DNA of 64,000 nt from Streptomyces sp. NBC_01214. GTDB lineage: Bacteria; Actinomycetota; Actinomycetes; Streptomycetales; Streptomycetaceae. The stretch spans positions 1,696,501 through 1,760,500 of the forward strand of contig NZ_JAPEOS010000001.1 in assembly GCF_026340975.1 (NCBI RefSeq). Reading direction: 5' to 3'. Shown here in pieces: positions 39,345-47,333 of this stretch. A program made the position numbers and the translations under genes. The notes beneath the pieces were generated by a model. The model searched no databases, was not told the DNA's origin, and worked only from the letters and a program-made list of their open reading frames with translations. The number at the start of each line of letters is the position of its first letter. Position 1 is the first letter of the stretch.

Positions 39345-40343
39345 GTGCTGCGTATCCATTTCACTGGAGTGGACCTGGCACGCGTACGGATGGCAGGGCG
39401 TCCCGATGCGTTGTGGGAAACGATTCTGAGCTTTCACCGCTTAAGGGACCGGCGTGATGCCCGGTTGTTCGGTGAATGGCGTACGGAAACCCGGAGCAGG
39501 TTGAATAGTGAAACACGCACGCTCGGTATGCTCATACCGAGTCGTGGCTATTTCCCCGATTTCTTGACCCCTGTGGAGGGGCAGTACGGGTGGGACGTGG
39601 GCCTCGACGCGTTGCGCGGGATCCGTCCCGAGCGCATGCGGAGCGAGCTGCAACTGCTGGCCGCCGGTGCGCCGATGACGCCGCGGCTACGGGAGTTCAT
39701 GGACGGCGGTGACAAGCAGCTGCCGCGGCTCATGGGCGAGCTCCGCGCGTACCACCGGGCCGCCGTGGAGCCGTACTGGACGCACATACAGGCCCAGATA
39801 GAAGCCGAGCGCGCGGCGCGCGGCCGGGCCCTGCTGGACGGCGGCGCGGACGAACTGCTGGACTCGCTGCCGCCGATGCTGCGCTGGCGGGCTCCGGTGC
39901 TGGAGTGCGACTACCCGGTGGACCGTGACGTACGGCTGCGGGGGCGCGGGCTGCTGCTCCAGCCGTCCTTCTTCTGCCGGCGCACCGCGGTGACCCTGCA
40001 CGATCCGGAGCTACCGCCCGTGCTCGTCTACCCGGCCGCGGCGCAGTTGGCCTCGGCGCCGGCGGGGGGCGAGGCGGCCCGGCCCGTGGAGGAGCAGCGC
40101 CAGCGCACCCTGGGCAAGCTGGTCGGGCACACCCGCTCGGTGGTGCTGCGGGCCATAGGGGACGGAGCGACCACCAGCGAGCTGGCCCGCCGGGCCGGGG
40201 TCTCGCTGGCCTCCGCGAGCCAGCACGCCTGCGTGATGCGGGAGGCGGGGCTGGTGACCACGCTGCGGCGGGGGAACGCGGTGCTGCACACGGTGACGCC
40301 GTTGGGGGCTGCGCTGCTGAAGGGTGGGGCGGTGGCGTCTTGA
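39345..40343 (+). CDS. DUF5937 winged-helix transcriptional regulator (ArsR-like C terminus)
   Basis: A 332-residue protein. The N-terminal ~240 residues match the actinobacterial DUF5937 pattern (LRIHFTGVDLARVRMAGRPDALWETILSFHRLRDR). The C-terminal ~90 residues are an ArsR-type winged helix (GKLVGHTRSVVLRAIGDGATTSELARRAGVSLASASQHACVMREAGLVTTLRRGNAVLHTVT). Such proteins are usually single-gene repressors with unknown ligands. GTG 39345 has GGTGGGGG upstream (39333-39340). It converges with the PhoX-like gene. Confidence 0.82.
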   Translation: MLRIHFTGVDLARVRMAGRPDALWETILSFHRLRDRRDARLFGEWRTETRSRLNSETRTLGMLIPSRGYFPDFLTPVEGQYGWDVGLDALRGIRPERMRSELQLLAAGAPMTPRLREFMDGGDKQLPRLMGELRAYHRAAVEPYWTHIQAQIEAERAARGRALLDGGADELLDSLPPMLRWRAPVLECDYPVDRDVRLRGRGLLLQPSFFCRRTAVTLHDPELPPVLVYPAAAQLASAPAGGEAARPVEEQRQRTLGKLVGHTRSVVLRAIGDGATTSELARRAGVSLASASQHACVMREAGLVTTLRRGNAVLHTVTPLGAALLKGGAVAS

Positions 40344-40411
40344 CGGTGGCCGCACCTCGGCGGGGTGAACCCGTCGGGGTGCGGCCGGTCGTGCGGGTGC
40401 GGCGCCGTTGC

Positions 40412-40520
40412 GGGGGCGCTGCCCCCGAGCCCCCGCGCCTCAAACGCCGGCGGGGCTGGGAGGGAGCGCTGGCGGGGCTGGGAGGGGTGCCGGCGGGGTT
40501 GGGAGGGGGTGCTGGCGGGG
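40412..40520. repeat. GC-rich interspersed repeat copy C with tandem GGCGGGGCTGGGAGGG units
   Basis: Bases 40412-40458 contain the repeat module also found at 7083-7102 (20 nt identical: 40439-40458). It is followed by three to four tandem copies of a 20-25-nt unit GGCGGGGCTGGGAGGG up to about 40520. It lies between two convergent genes. Confidence 0.7.
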
Positions 40521-40521
40521 C

Positions 40522-41682
40522 TTAGATGCGGAAGGGGCCCGTGACCTCGTAGGTGATGCCGCCGGACGAGCTGCCGCTCGTACCGCGCTGGCTGGAGAAG
40601 TAGAGCCGGTTGCCGGCGGGCGAGAAGGCCGGGCCGGTGATCTCGGAGGAGGACTGGCCGGTGATCCGCAGGAAGGGCGCCACCACGTCGTCCGGGGTGA
40701 TCACGCAGATCTCCATGTTGCCGCCGTCCTCCGCGACGTACAGGTCGCCGTACGAGGACCCGGTGACGTTGTCGACACCGGTCAGCGGGGCCGCTCCGCC
40801 GGGCACGAGCGAGTCGTCGTAGGCCAGCTCGTACGTGTTGTTCGTGAGGTTCAGCTGCCAGACCCGGTTGTCGCCCTTGGTGGTGAACCAGACCGTGTTG
40901 TTGGCGTAGTGGCAGCCCTCGCCGCCGTTGAACTTCTTCGAGCCCGAGACCTGGCTGCGGGTCGCGGTCGGCGAGCCGTCCGGGTCCGGGACGTTCTGCC
41001 AGGTGAAGGAGCCGGAGGTGGCAGTGCCGGCCTTCAGGACCTGGAGGGTGCCGGAGGAGAGGTTGCCCCAGGTGGTCGGGATGAAGCGGTAGAAACAGCC
41101 GTTGGTCTCGTCCTCGGTCAGGTAGATCACCTGGCGCACCGGGTCGGCGGCGGCCGCCTCGTGCTTGAACCGGCCCATCGCAGGACGCTGCACGGCCGCG
41201 TTCACCCCGTACGGGTCGGTCTCGTAGACGAAGCCGCGGTCGACCTCCTCGCAGGACAGCCAGGTGTTCCAGGGGGTCTTGCCGCCCGCGCAGTTCTGCC
41301 GGGTGTTGGAGAGGATCCGGTAGGCGCCGGTGACGGTGCCGGAGGAGTTGAACTTCACTGCGCTCGCGCCGCCGGAGGGGTTGATCTCCGAGTTGGACAC
41401 GTAGATCCAGCCCGAGCCGTCGGTGTAGCAGGCGCCGCCGTCGGGGGCGCTGTGCCAGGTGTACGAGGTGCCGCTGACGGTCTGGCCCGAGCGGGCGACG
41501 ACCCGGCTGGTGAAGCCGCTGGGGAGCATGATGCCGTTGGCGTCGGCCGCGCCGAGCGCCCCGTAGGGTCCGGCACCGGGCTGGGCGGGGGCGGCGTAGG
41601 CGGCCCCGTGCATCAACGTGCCGCCGAAGGCGGCGGCCGACGAACCGATCACTGCGCCGCGCAGGAAGGTACGACGTTCCAC
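40522..41682 (-). CDS. PhoX-like phosphatase (DUF839), Tat-exported
   Basis: A 386-residue protein. A Tat signal RRTFLRGAVIGSSAAAFGG is at the N terminus, cut near AAYAAPAQ. The beta-propeller shows DUF839/PhoX blocks: TPWNTWLSCEEVDRGFVYETDP, GRFKHEAAAADP, LTEDETNGCFYRF, and FNGGEGCHYANNTVWFTTKGD. PhoX enzymes are calcium-dependent alkaline phosphatases, but this smaller form may have another activity. GTG 41682 has AGGAG 5 nt upstream; GTG 41688 is in frame but too close. Exported and folded with cofactors. Confidence 0.82.
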   Translation of the reverse strand: MERRTFLRGAVIGSSAAAFGGTLMHGAAYAAPAQPGAGPYGALGAADANGIMLPSGFTSRVVARSGQTVSGTSYTWHSAPDGGACYTDGSGWIYVSNSEINPSGGASAVKFNSSGTVTGAYRILSNTRQNCAGGKTPWNTWLSCEEVDRGFVYETDPYGVNAAVQRPAMGRFKHEAAAADPVRQVIYLTEDETNGCFYRFIPTTWGNLSSGTLQVLKAGTATSGSFTWQNVPDPDGSPTATRSQVSGSKKFNGGEGCHYANNTVWFTTKGDNRVWQLNLTNNTYELAYDDSLVPGGAAPLTGVDNVTGSSYGDLYVAEDGGNMEICVITPDDVVAPFLRITGQSSSEITGPAFSPAGNRLYFSSQRGTSGSSSGGITYEVTGPFRI

Positions 41683-41892
41683 GGTCACTCCTGTGGGAGG
41701 AAGGCCCCGCGGCCGGTCGGACACGGGGTCGCACGCGTGGAGGAACCTAGGACGTGCCCGTTGCCGTGGCGCCAACTCCCCGTGACGCACGAGCGACCGC
41801 CCGACGTGCATTCCGCCGGCCCCTGCGCGGCGCGGCGCGCCGCGGGACTTTCCGCCCCGGGTGGGCTCCCGGTGGGGGAGGATGGTGCAGCA

Positions 41893-42357
41893 ATGGACTA
41901 CTTCGCCGCCGCCGACATCTCGGGCCGTGCCGACCTCGACGTCGTGCTGCGCCGCTTCTACACGGCCGCCTTCGCCGACCGGAGGATAGGGCCCTTCTTC
42001 ACCGAACTCGCGGGTACGGACCTGGACGCCCACCTGCCCCGGATCACCGATTTCTGGGAGCGGGCCCTCTTCCGCACCGCGGACTACCGGCGCGACGCCT
42101 TCGCCCCGCACGCCGCCCTGCACGCGGTGCGCGAGCTGACCGCCGCCGACTTCGGCCGCTGGGTGCAGCTGTGGAGGGCCGCGATCGACGGACTGCACCG
42201 GGGGCCGAACGCGGAGCGGGCCAAGGTGCAGGGGGAGCGGATCGCGCTGACCCTCCACCAGCGCCTCGCCGGGCCCGGGGCCTCGCTGCAGGGCGAGGAC
42301 GCCGCCGGGTTCGTCCCGCTGGCGGTGCTCGAGCTGCGCCTCGTAGCAGTGGCCTGA
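41893..42357 (+). CDS. Group III truncated hemoglobin
   Basis: A 154-residue globin of the trHb3 type: VVLRRFYTAAFADRRIGPFFTELAG (helix B/C region), LDAHLPRITDFWERALF and AFAPHAALH with the likely proximal His. It binds heme and may handle NO or oxygen; near a nitrite reductase operon, NO detoxification is plausible but is inference. ATG 41893 follows GGGGGAGG about 11 nt upstream. The C-terminal ~30 residues are beyond the usual globin length. Confidence 0.85.
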   Translation: MDYFAAADISGRADLDVVLRRFYTAAFADRRIGPFFTELAGTDLDAHLPRITDFWERALFRTADYRRDAFAPHAALHAVRELTAADFGRWVQLWRAAIDGLHRGPNAERAKVQGERIALTLHQRLAGPGASLQGEDAAGFVPLAVLELRLVAVA

Positions 42358-42388
42358 CCTGCGATTTCGCAGGCCCGGTAAGAAAATT

Positions 42389-42401
42389 CGAAGAAACTTC
42401 G
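42389..42401 (+). promoter_or_regulatory. Small hairpin upstream of the VOC gene
   Basis: CGAAG-AAA-CTTCG forms a 5-bp hairpin in the unusually AT-rich 5' region of the VOC gene. It may be an operator or a leader element. Confidence 0.25.
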
Positions 42402-42483
42402 CGGGGAGCGATGAGTTTCCCGGGGACCCGAGGTCTACCTTTCGAAAGCGCCGAGCACCACACACGAGAGAAGAGGGACCTCG

Positions 42484-42891
42484 ATGTCCGCCACCATGAT
42501 CTTCGTCAACCTGCCGGTCAAGGACCTGGACGCCAGCAAGGCCTTCTGGAGCAAGCTGGGCTACTCCTTCAACGCCCAGTTCACCGACGAGAACTGCGCC
42601 TCGATGGTCATCAGCGACACCATCGTCGCGATGCTCCTGACCGAGGCCCGCTACAAGGACTTCACCCACAAGGAGATCGCGGACGCCACGAAGACGTCCG
42701 AGGTGCTGCTCTGTCTGAGCGCCGAGAGCCGCACCGCGGTCGACGAGCTCGTGGACGGGGCCCTGGCGGCCGGCGCCACCGAGCCCCGGCCGGCCCAGGA
42801 CCACGGCGTCATGTACGGCCGTGCCTTCGACGACCTCGACGGTCACACCTGGGAGATCATGTGGATGGACCCGTCGATGGTCCAGGGCTGA
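42484..42891 (+). CDS. VOC-family (glyoxalase/bleomycin resistance) protein
   Basis: A 135-residue VOC fold protein. FVNLPVKDLDASKAFWSKLGYSFN starts the first beta-alpha-beta3 module and GRAFDDLDGHTWEIMWMD ends the second with the metal-ligand region. Substrate unknown; members are often annotated as glyoxalase or extradiol dioxygenase. ATG 42484 follows AGAAGAGGGACC (42468-42479). Confidence 0.88.
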   Translation: MSATMIFVNLPVKDLDASKAFWSKLGYSFNAQFTDENCASMVISDTIVAMLLTEARYKDFTHKEIADATKTSEVLLCLSAESRTAVDELVDGALAAGATEPRPAQDHGVMYGRAFDDLDGHTWEIMWMDPSMVQG

Positions 42892-42949
42892 CCACCTTCC
42901 CGAGCACCTCCCCGGCCACCTCCCACCCCACGGTCACGAGGTCAGGCGC

Positions 42950-43282
42950 TCACGAGGTCACGGCGGTCCGCACCGGGTAGGTCCGGACCACCGTCTCCTC
43001 GTCGTCCAGACAGCGCCCCGACTCCAGGTCGAAGCGCTGCTTGAGCAGCGGCGAAGCCACGAAGGGCCGGCCCCCCGCCGTCCCCACCAGCCCGCGCGAG
43101 AGCACCTGCGCCCCGGTGAAGGGGTCCTGGTTGCCGATGGCGTACGGGCGCCCCGCGCGGTCGACGAACACCGCGGCCTGGCTCCCGTCGGGCAGCAGCG
43201 CCGCCACCCCGCGCCCGGGGATGAGCGAGGACAGCTCGCACACCGTCAGCCAGCCCTGCGCAACCTGCAGTTCCACGGTCAT
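42950..43282 (-). CDS. nirD: Nitrite reductase (NADH) small subunit
   Basis: A 110-residue Rieske-like NirD. The start VELQVAQGWLTVCELSSLIPGRGVAALL and AIGNQDPFTGAQVLSRGLVGTAGGRPFVASPLLKQRFDL fit NirD; the [2Fe-2S] Cys/His ligands of true Rieske proteins are absent, as usual for NirD. It works with NirB in assimilatory nitrite reduction to ammonium. Its ATG overlaps the nirB stop by 4 nt. Confidence 0.92.
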   Translation of the reverse strand: MTVELQVAQGWLTVCELSSLIPGRGVAALLPDGSQAAVFVDRAGRPYAIGNQDPFTGAQVLSRGLVGTAGGRPFVASPLLKQRFDLESGRCLDDEETVVRTYPVRTAVTS

Positions 43283-45804
43283 CGGACGGGTCCTCCTATG
43301 GTCAGGACGGCCAGGTCGGGCTTGACCTGGTCGCGCTCGGGAACGAACTTCACGGTCGGGTCGGGGGCGCCGGGCGCGTTGACGAAGGACACGAACCGGC
43401 GCAGCCGCTCCGGGTCCTGGAGCGTCTCGGCCCATTCGTCGCGGTAGTGCGCCACGTGGTCGGCCATCAGGGCCTCCAGCTCCGCGCACAGTCCCAGCGA
43501 GTCGTGCACGACCACGTCCCGCAGGTGGTCCAGGCCCCCCTCCAGCCGCTCGAGCCAGGTGGAGGTCCGCTCCAGCCGGTCGGCGGTGCGGATGTAGAAC
43601 ATCAGGAACCGGTCGATCAGCCGGACCAGTTCCGCGTCCGACAGGTCCTGGGCCAGCAGGTCGGCGTGGCGCGGGGTGGCCCCGCCGTTGCCGCCCACGT
43701 ACAGGTTCCAGCCACTCGCCGTCGCGATGACGCCGAAGTCCTTGCTCTGTGCCTCCGCGCACTCGCGGGCGCAGCCGGAGACCGCCGACTTGAGCTTGTG
43801 CGGCGCGCGCAGTCCCCGGTAGCGGAGCTCCAGGTCGATGGCCATCCGCACGCTGTCCTGGACCCCGTAGCGGCACCAGGTCTGCCCCACGCAGGACTTC
43901 ACCGTGCGCAGGGCCTTCCCGTACGCGTGCCCGGACTCGAACCCGGCGTCGACGAGCCGCGCCCAGATCCGCGGGAGCTGGTCCACGCTCGCGCCGAAGA
44001 GGTCGATCCGCTGACCACCGGTGATCTTCGTGTAGAGCCCGAAGTCACGGGCCACCTCGCCGATCACGATCAGCTTGTCGGGGGTGATCTCACCGCCGGG
44101 GATGCGCGGGACGACCGAGTAGGAGCCGTTGCGCTGCATGTTCGCGAGGAAGTGGTCGTTGGTGTCCTGGAGGGCGGCCTGTTCCCCGTCCAGGACGTAG
44201 CCGCTCGCGCCGAGGGTCGGGGCGAGCGAGGCGATGATCGAGCCGACGGTGGGCTTGCAGACCTCGCAGCCGTCGCCGCCGCGGGCCTCCGGGCGGCCGT
44301 GGCCGTCGAGGATCTCTTCGTACGAGGTCAGCCGGCGGGTGCGGACGATCTCGTAGAGCTCGGCCCGGGTGAAGGAGAAGCAGCCGCACAGCCCCTTGTC
44401 GGTGGCGGCGGGCAGCAGCTGTCCGATCACCTTGACGCAGCTGCCGCAGCCGGTGCCCGCCTTGGTGCACTTCTTGACCTCGGCGAGGGTGTCACAGGCG
44501 GCGATGGCCTTCTTGGTGACGTTGTGGCAGGAGCAGATCACCGCGTGGTCGGGGAGCGCGGACGGACCGAGCGCCACCGGGGCGCCGACTCCTGCCGGCA
44601 GCACCAGCTGCTCGGGGGCCACGGGCGGGACGCTTCCGGTGAGCGGGCGCAGCAGCCCGTAGGAGTCCGCGTCGCCGACCAGCACCCCGCCGAGGAGGAC
44701 GCCGTCGGGGGAGACGACCAGCTTCTTGTAGACCCCGGAGCGGGAGTCCGACCAGACGACGTCGAGGCTGTCCGGGGTGGCGCCGTGGGCGTCGCCGAAG
44801 GAGGCCACGTCCACGCCGAGGAGCTTGAGCTTGGTGGAGAGGTCGGCCCCGGTGAACTCCTTCGCGCGGCCCAGCAGGTCGTCGGCGGCCGTCTCGGCCA
44901 TCTCGTAGCCGGGGGCGACCAGTCCGTAGACCCGGCCGTCGACGGCGAGGGCGCACTCGCCGATGGCGTAGACGTGCGCGTCGGAGGTGCGGCAGCGGGC
45001 GTCGACCGCGATGCCGCCGCGCTCGCCGACGTCCAGGCCCGAGTCGCGGGCCAGCTGGTCGCGGGGACGGACGCCGGCGGAGAAGACGACGAGGTCGGTG
45101 TCGACGGTGGAGCCGTCGGAGAGCCGCATTCCGCTGACGTGGCCGTCCTCGCCGGTCACCACCTCCTGGGTGCCGACGCCGGTGTGGACGGTCAGCCCCA
45201 TGGACTCGATGGTGCGCAGCAGGGCCGCGCCGCCGCCCTCGTCGACCTGTACGGGCATCAGGCGCGGGGCGAACTCGACGATGCGGGTGGCCAGGCCCAG
45301 CCCCTGGAGTGCGCCGGCGGCCTCCAGGCCGAGGAGACCGCCGCCGACGACGGCGCCGCAGACGCGGCCCTTCGCGTACTCCTCGATCGCGAGGAGGTCC
45401 TCGATCGTGCGGTAGACGAAGCAGCCGGGGGCGTCCTTGCCGGGGACCGGCGGCACGAAGGGATAGCTGCCGGTGGCCAGCACCAGGACGTCGTACGGGA
45501 ACACCTGCCCGGACCGGGAGGTGACCCTGCGGGCGGCCCGGTCGATGTGCTCGGCGGGGTCGCCGAGGTGGAGGGCGATGCCGTGCTCCTCCATGAACCC
45601 GGCGGGCGTCATGGACAGGTCCTCGGCGGTGCTGCCGGAGAAGTACGAGGTCAGGTGCACGCGGTCGTAGGCGGGCCGGGGCTCCTCGCAGAGCACGGTG
45701 ATCCGGTGCGTGGCGGTGACCCCGCGCTCGGCGAGTGCTTCGAGGTAGCGCTGGCCGACCATGCCGTGCCCGATGAGCACGATCGTGGGCAGGGGCTCGG
45801 TCAT
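43279..45804 (-). CDS. nirB: Nitrite reductase (NADH) large subunit
   Basis: An 841-residue NirB. The N-terminal FAD/NAD part has VLIGHGMVGQRYLEAL and VVGGGLLGLEAAGAL. The middle BFD-type [2Fe-2S] cluster region shows CSCHNVTKK and GTGCGSC. The C-terminal siroheme/[4Fe-4S] region has C-x5-C in SCVGQTWCRYG and C-x3-C in GCARECAEA. It reduces nitrite to ammonium with NADH. ATG 45804 follows the stop of the upstream FAD gene by 1 nt; the operon reads FAD oxidoreductase-nirB-nirD. Control by GlnR is likely (see 47199). Confidence 0.95.
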   Translation of the reverse strand: MTEPLPTIVLIGHGMVGQRYLEALAERGVTATHRITVLCEEPRPAYDRVHLTSYFSGSTAEDLSMTPAGFMEEHGIALHLGDPAEHIDRAARRVTSRSGQVFPYDVLVLATGSYPFVPPVPGKDAPGCFVYRTIEDLLAIEEYAKGRVCGAVVGGGLLGLEAAGALQGLGLATRIVEFAPRLMPVQVDEGGGAALLRTIESMGLTVHTGVGTQEVVTGEDGHVSGMRLSDGSTVDTDLVVFSAGVRPRDQLARDSGLDVGERGGIAVDARCRTSDAHVYAIGECALAVDGRVYGLVAPGYEMAETAADDLLGRAKEFTGADLSTKLKLLGVDVASFGDAHGATPDSLDVVWSDSRSGVYKKLVVSPDGVLLGGVLVGDADSYGLLRPLTGSVPPVAPEQLVLPAGVGAPVALGPSALPDHAVICSCHNVTKKAIAACDTLAEVKKCTKAGTGCGSCVKVIGQLLPAATDKGLCGCFSFTRAELYEIVRTRRLTSYEEILDGHGRPEARGGDGCEVCKPTVGSIIASLAPTLGASGYVLDGEQAALQDTNDHFLANMQRNGSYSVVPRIPGGEITPDKLIVIGEVARDFGLYTKITGGQRIDLFGASVDQLPRIWARLVDAGFESGHAYGKALRTVKSCVGQTWCRYGVQDSVRMAIDLELRYRGLRAPHKLKSAVSGCARECAEAQSKDFGVIATASGWNLYVGGNGGATPRHADLLAQDLSDAELVRLIDRFLMFYIRTADRLERTSTWLERLEGGLDHLRDVVVHDSLGLCAELEALMADHVAHYRDEWAETLQDPERLRRFVSFVNAPGAPDPTVKFVPERDQVKPDLAVLTIGGPVR

Positions 45805-45805
45805 G

Positions 45806-47176
45806 TCAGTGGCCTCCGTCGTCGGTGAGCAGGTGGAACAGGTCGTGCGGTGCTTCCTCGCCCTCCCAGGTGCGGGCGAGGGCCCCCACGGTGGAGAGCT
45901 CGCCGAGCAGGACGCCGCCGACGAGGCGGTCGCCCCGCAGGACGACCTTGCGGTAGGTGCGGCGGGTGGCGTCGGCGAGGCGGACCACGTCGTCGCCGGG
46001 CAGGGGGGTGGTCTCGCCGAAGGCGGCGAGATCGAGGGAGCGGTCCCCGTCGGTGGTGAGGGTGAGGCGGGTGAGGGCGCGGGTGCCGGTGTACTGCGCG
46101 GGCTCGCCGGTGACGCCGGTGACGCCGGTGAGGAGCGCGGCCAGGGCGTCGGCTTGCTCCAGGGCGGCGCCCGCGAGGCCGTACACCTGGCCGGCGTGTT
46201 CGGCGCAGTCGCCGATGGCGTGGATGCGGGGGTCGGTGGTGCGGAGGTGGTCGTCGACCACGATGCCGGTGCGGACTTCCAGTCCGGCGGCCCGGGCCAG
46301 GCCGGTGCGGGGGCGTACGCCGCAGGCGAGCACGACGACATCGGCGTCGAGCCGGTAGCCGTCGGCGAGCTCGACCCCGGTCACCTTGCGCGGAGTTTCC
46401 GTTCCGCCCCGCCGTTTCCCGGGCTCCGCCCGGACCCGGTCCTCGAACGCCGGACGGGCTGAAGAATCGGCCCCGCCGTCGTTTGAGGCGCGGGGCCCGG
46501 GGCGGAGACCCGGCAGCGGAGCCGCGGGCGACCCCGTCGTGAGCAGGCCGCGGACCCGGCATTCCGTGTGGATCTCGACGCCGAGCGAGGTCAGGTGCGC
46601 GTGCAGCAGGGCGGAGGCGTCCGCGTCCAGCTGGCGCTCCATCAGCCGCTCGCCCTGCTGGGCGAGGACCACCTGCGCCCCCCGGGCGGCCAGCGCACGG
46701 GCCGCCGAGACGCCCAGCAGGCCCCCGCCGATCACCACCACGCGGACCCCGGGCCGCACGGCCGCCGAGAGCGCCAGGCAGTCGTCCATCGTGCGGAAGG
46801 CGTGCACCCCGTCCGGGAGGTCCCGCCCTTCGGGTTCGAACAGCCCGCGCAGCGGCGGGAGCACCGCGTTCGAACCGGTGGCCAGCACCAGCGTGTCGTA
46901 CCGGGCCACCGTGCCGTCGTCGCAGTGCACGGCCTGCTCCGCGCGGTCCACGCGCACCGCCCGCACCCCGCGCCGCAGCGCCGGGCCGGGTGCCGGCAGG
47001 GCCGTCACTTCCGGCGCGTACCGGCCCGCGAGGACCTCGGCGAGCAGGACCCGGTTGTACGGCACGTGGGTCTCCTCGCCGAGGACGGTCACGGCCGCGG
47101 CCGGGCCGAGCCGCTGCGCGAGCCGCAGGCCCGCGAGGCCGCCGCCGATCACCACCACACGCTGGTCCGAGGTCAT
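45806..47176 (-). CDS. NAD(P)/FAD-dependent oxidoreductase, with an in-frame repeat insertion
   Basis: A 456-residue protein resembling the N-terminal half of NirB: VVVIGGGLAGLRLAQRLG, LATGSNAVLPPLRG, VVVIGGGLLGVSAARAL and AIGDCAEHAGQVYG. Family members end about here, so it may be an NADH-linked electron-feeding subunit for nitrite reduction. Residues about 222-253 (46511-46418) are encoded by two interspersed-repeat modules and read as an Arg/Pro/Gly-rich insert between RVRGLLTTG and VTGVELADG. The insertion keeps the frame. Whether the protein still folds is unknown; the insert sits in the NAD-domain region. First gene of the nir operon. Confidence 0.85.
   Translation of the reverse strand: MTSDQRVVVIGGGLAGLRLAQRLGPAAAVTVLGEETHVPYNRVLLAEVLAGRYAPEVTALPAPGPALRRGVRAVRVDRAEQAVHCDDGTVARYDTLVLATGSNAVLPPLRGLFEPEGRDLPDGVHAFRTMDDCLALSAAVRPGVRVVVIGGGLLGVSAARALAARGAQVVLAQQGERLMERQLDADASALLHAHLTSLGVEIHTECRVRGLLTTGSPAAPLPGLRPGPRASNDGGADSSARPAFEDRVRAEPGKRRGGTETPRKVTGVELADGYRLDADVVVLACGVRPRTGLARAAGLEVRTGIVVDDHLRTTDPRIHAIGDCAEHAGQVYGLAGAALEQADALAALLTGVTGVTGEPAQYTGTRALTRLTLTTDGDRSLDLAAFGETTPLPGDDVVRLADATRRTYRKVVLRGDRLVGGVLLGELSTVGALARTWEGEEAPHDLFHLLTDDGGH
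46418..46511. repeat. GC-rich interspersed repeat copy D, inside a coding sequence
   Basis: Two repeat modules lie back to back: 46418-46464 matches the reverse complement of 11004-11050 (44 of 47), and 46471-46511 matches 6969-7009 (36 of 41). The frame of the host gene stays open through both. Confidence 0.8.
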
Positions 47177-47198
47177 GCCATGAGCGTGCGCGGCCGCT

Positions 47199-47236
47199 GT
47201 TTCCCCACGGCATCGCCCCTGTTACCCGGACGGAAC
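47199..47236 (-). promoter_or_regulatory. Candidate GlnR box of the nir operon
   Basis: Read on the minus strand, four 5-mers occur at exact 11-nt steps: GTTCC, GTAAC, GATGC and GAAAC (47236-47199). This fits the GlnR pattern gTnAC-n6-GaAAC repeated. It lies 23 nt upstream of the first nir-operon gene. GlnR control of nirB is known in Streptomyces; the match here is partial (two boxes strong). Confidence 0.6.
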
Positions 47237-47333
47237 GCCGACCTCAGCGCCGGGGTTAAGGGTCGGTGAGGCCTTCCTCAAGGCCGGCTTAAGCACCATC
47301 AGGGCCGCCACCTGCGCCCTTAGCGTGATCCGT

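Noticed and set aside
40455..40520. Tandem units considered as a CRISPR array
   Set aside because: Units abut without unique spacers, and there are no cas genes.
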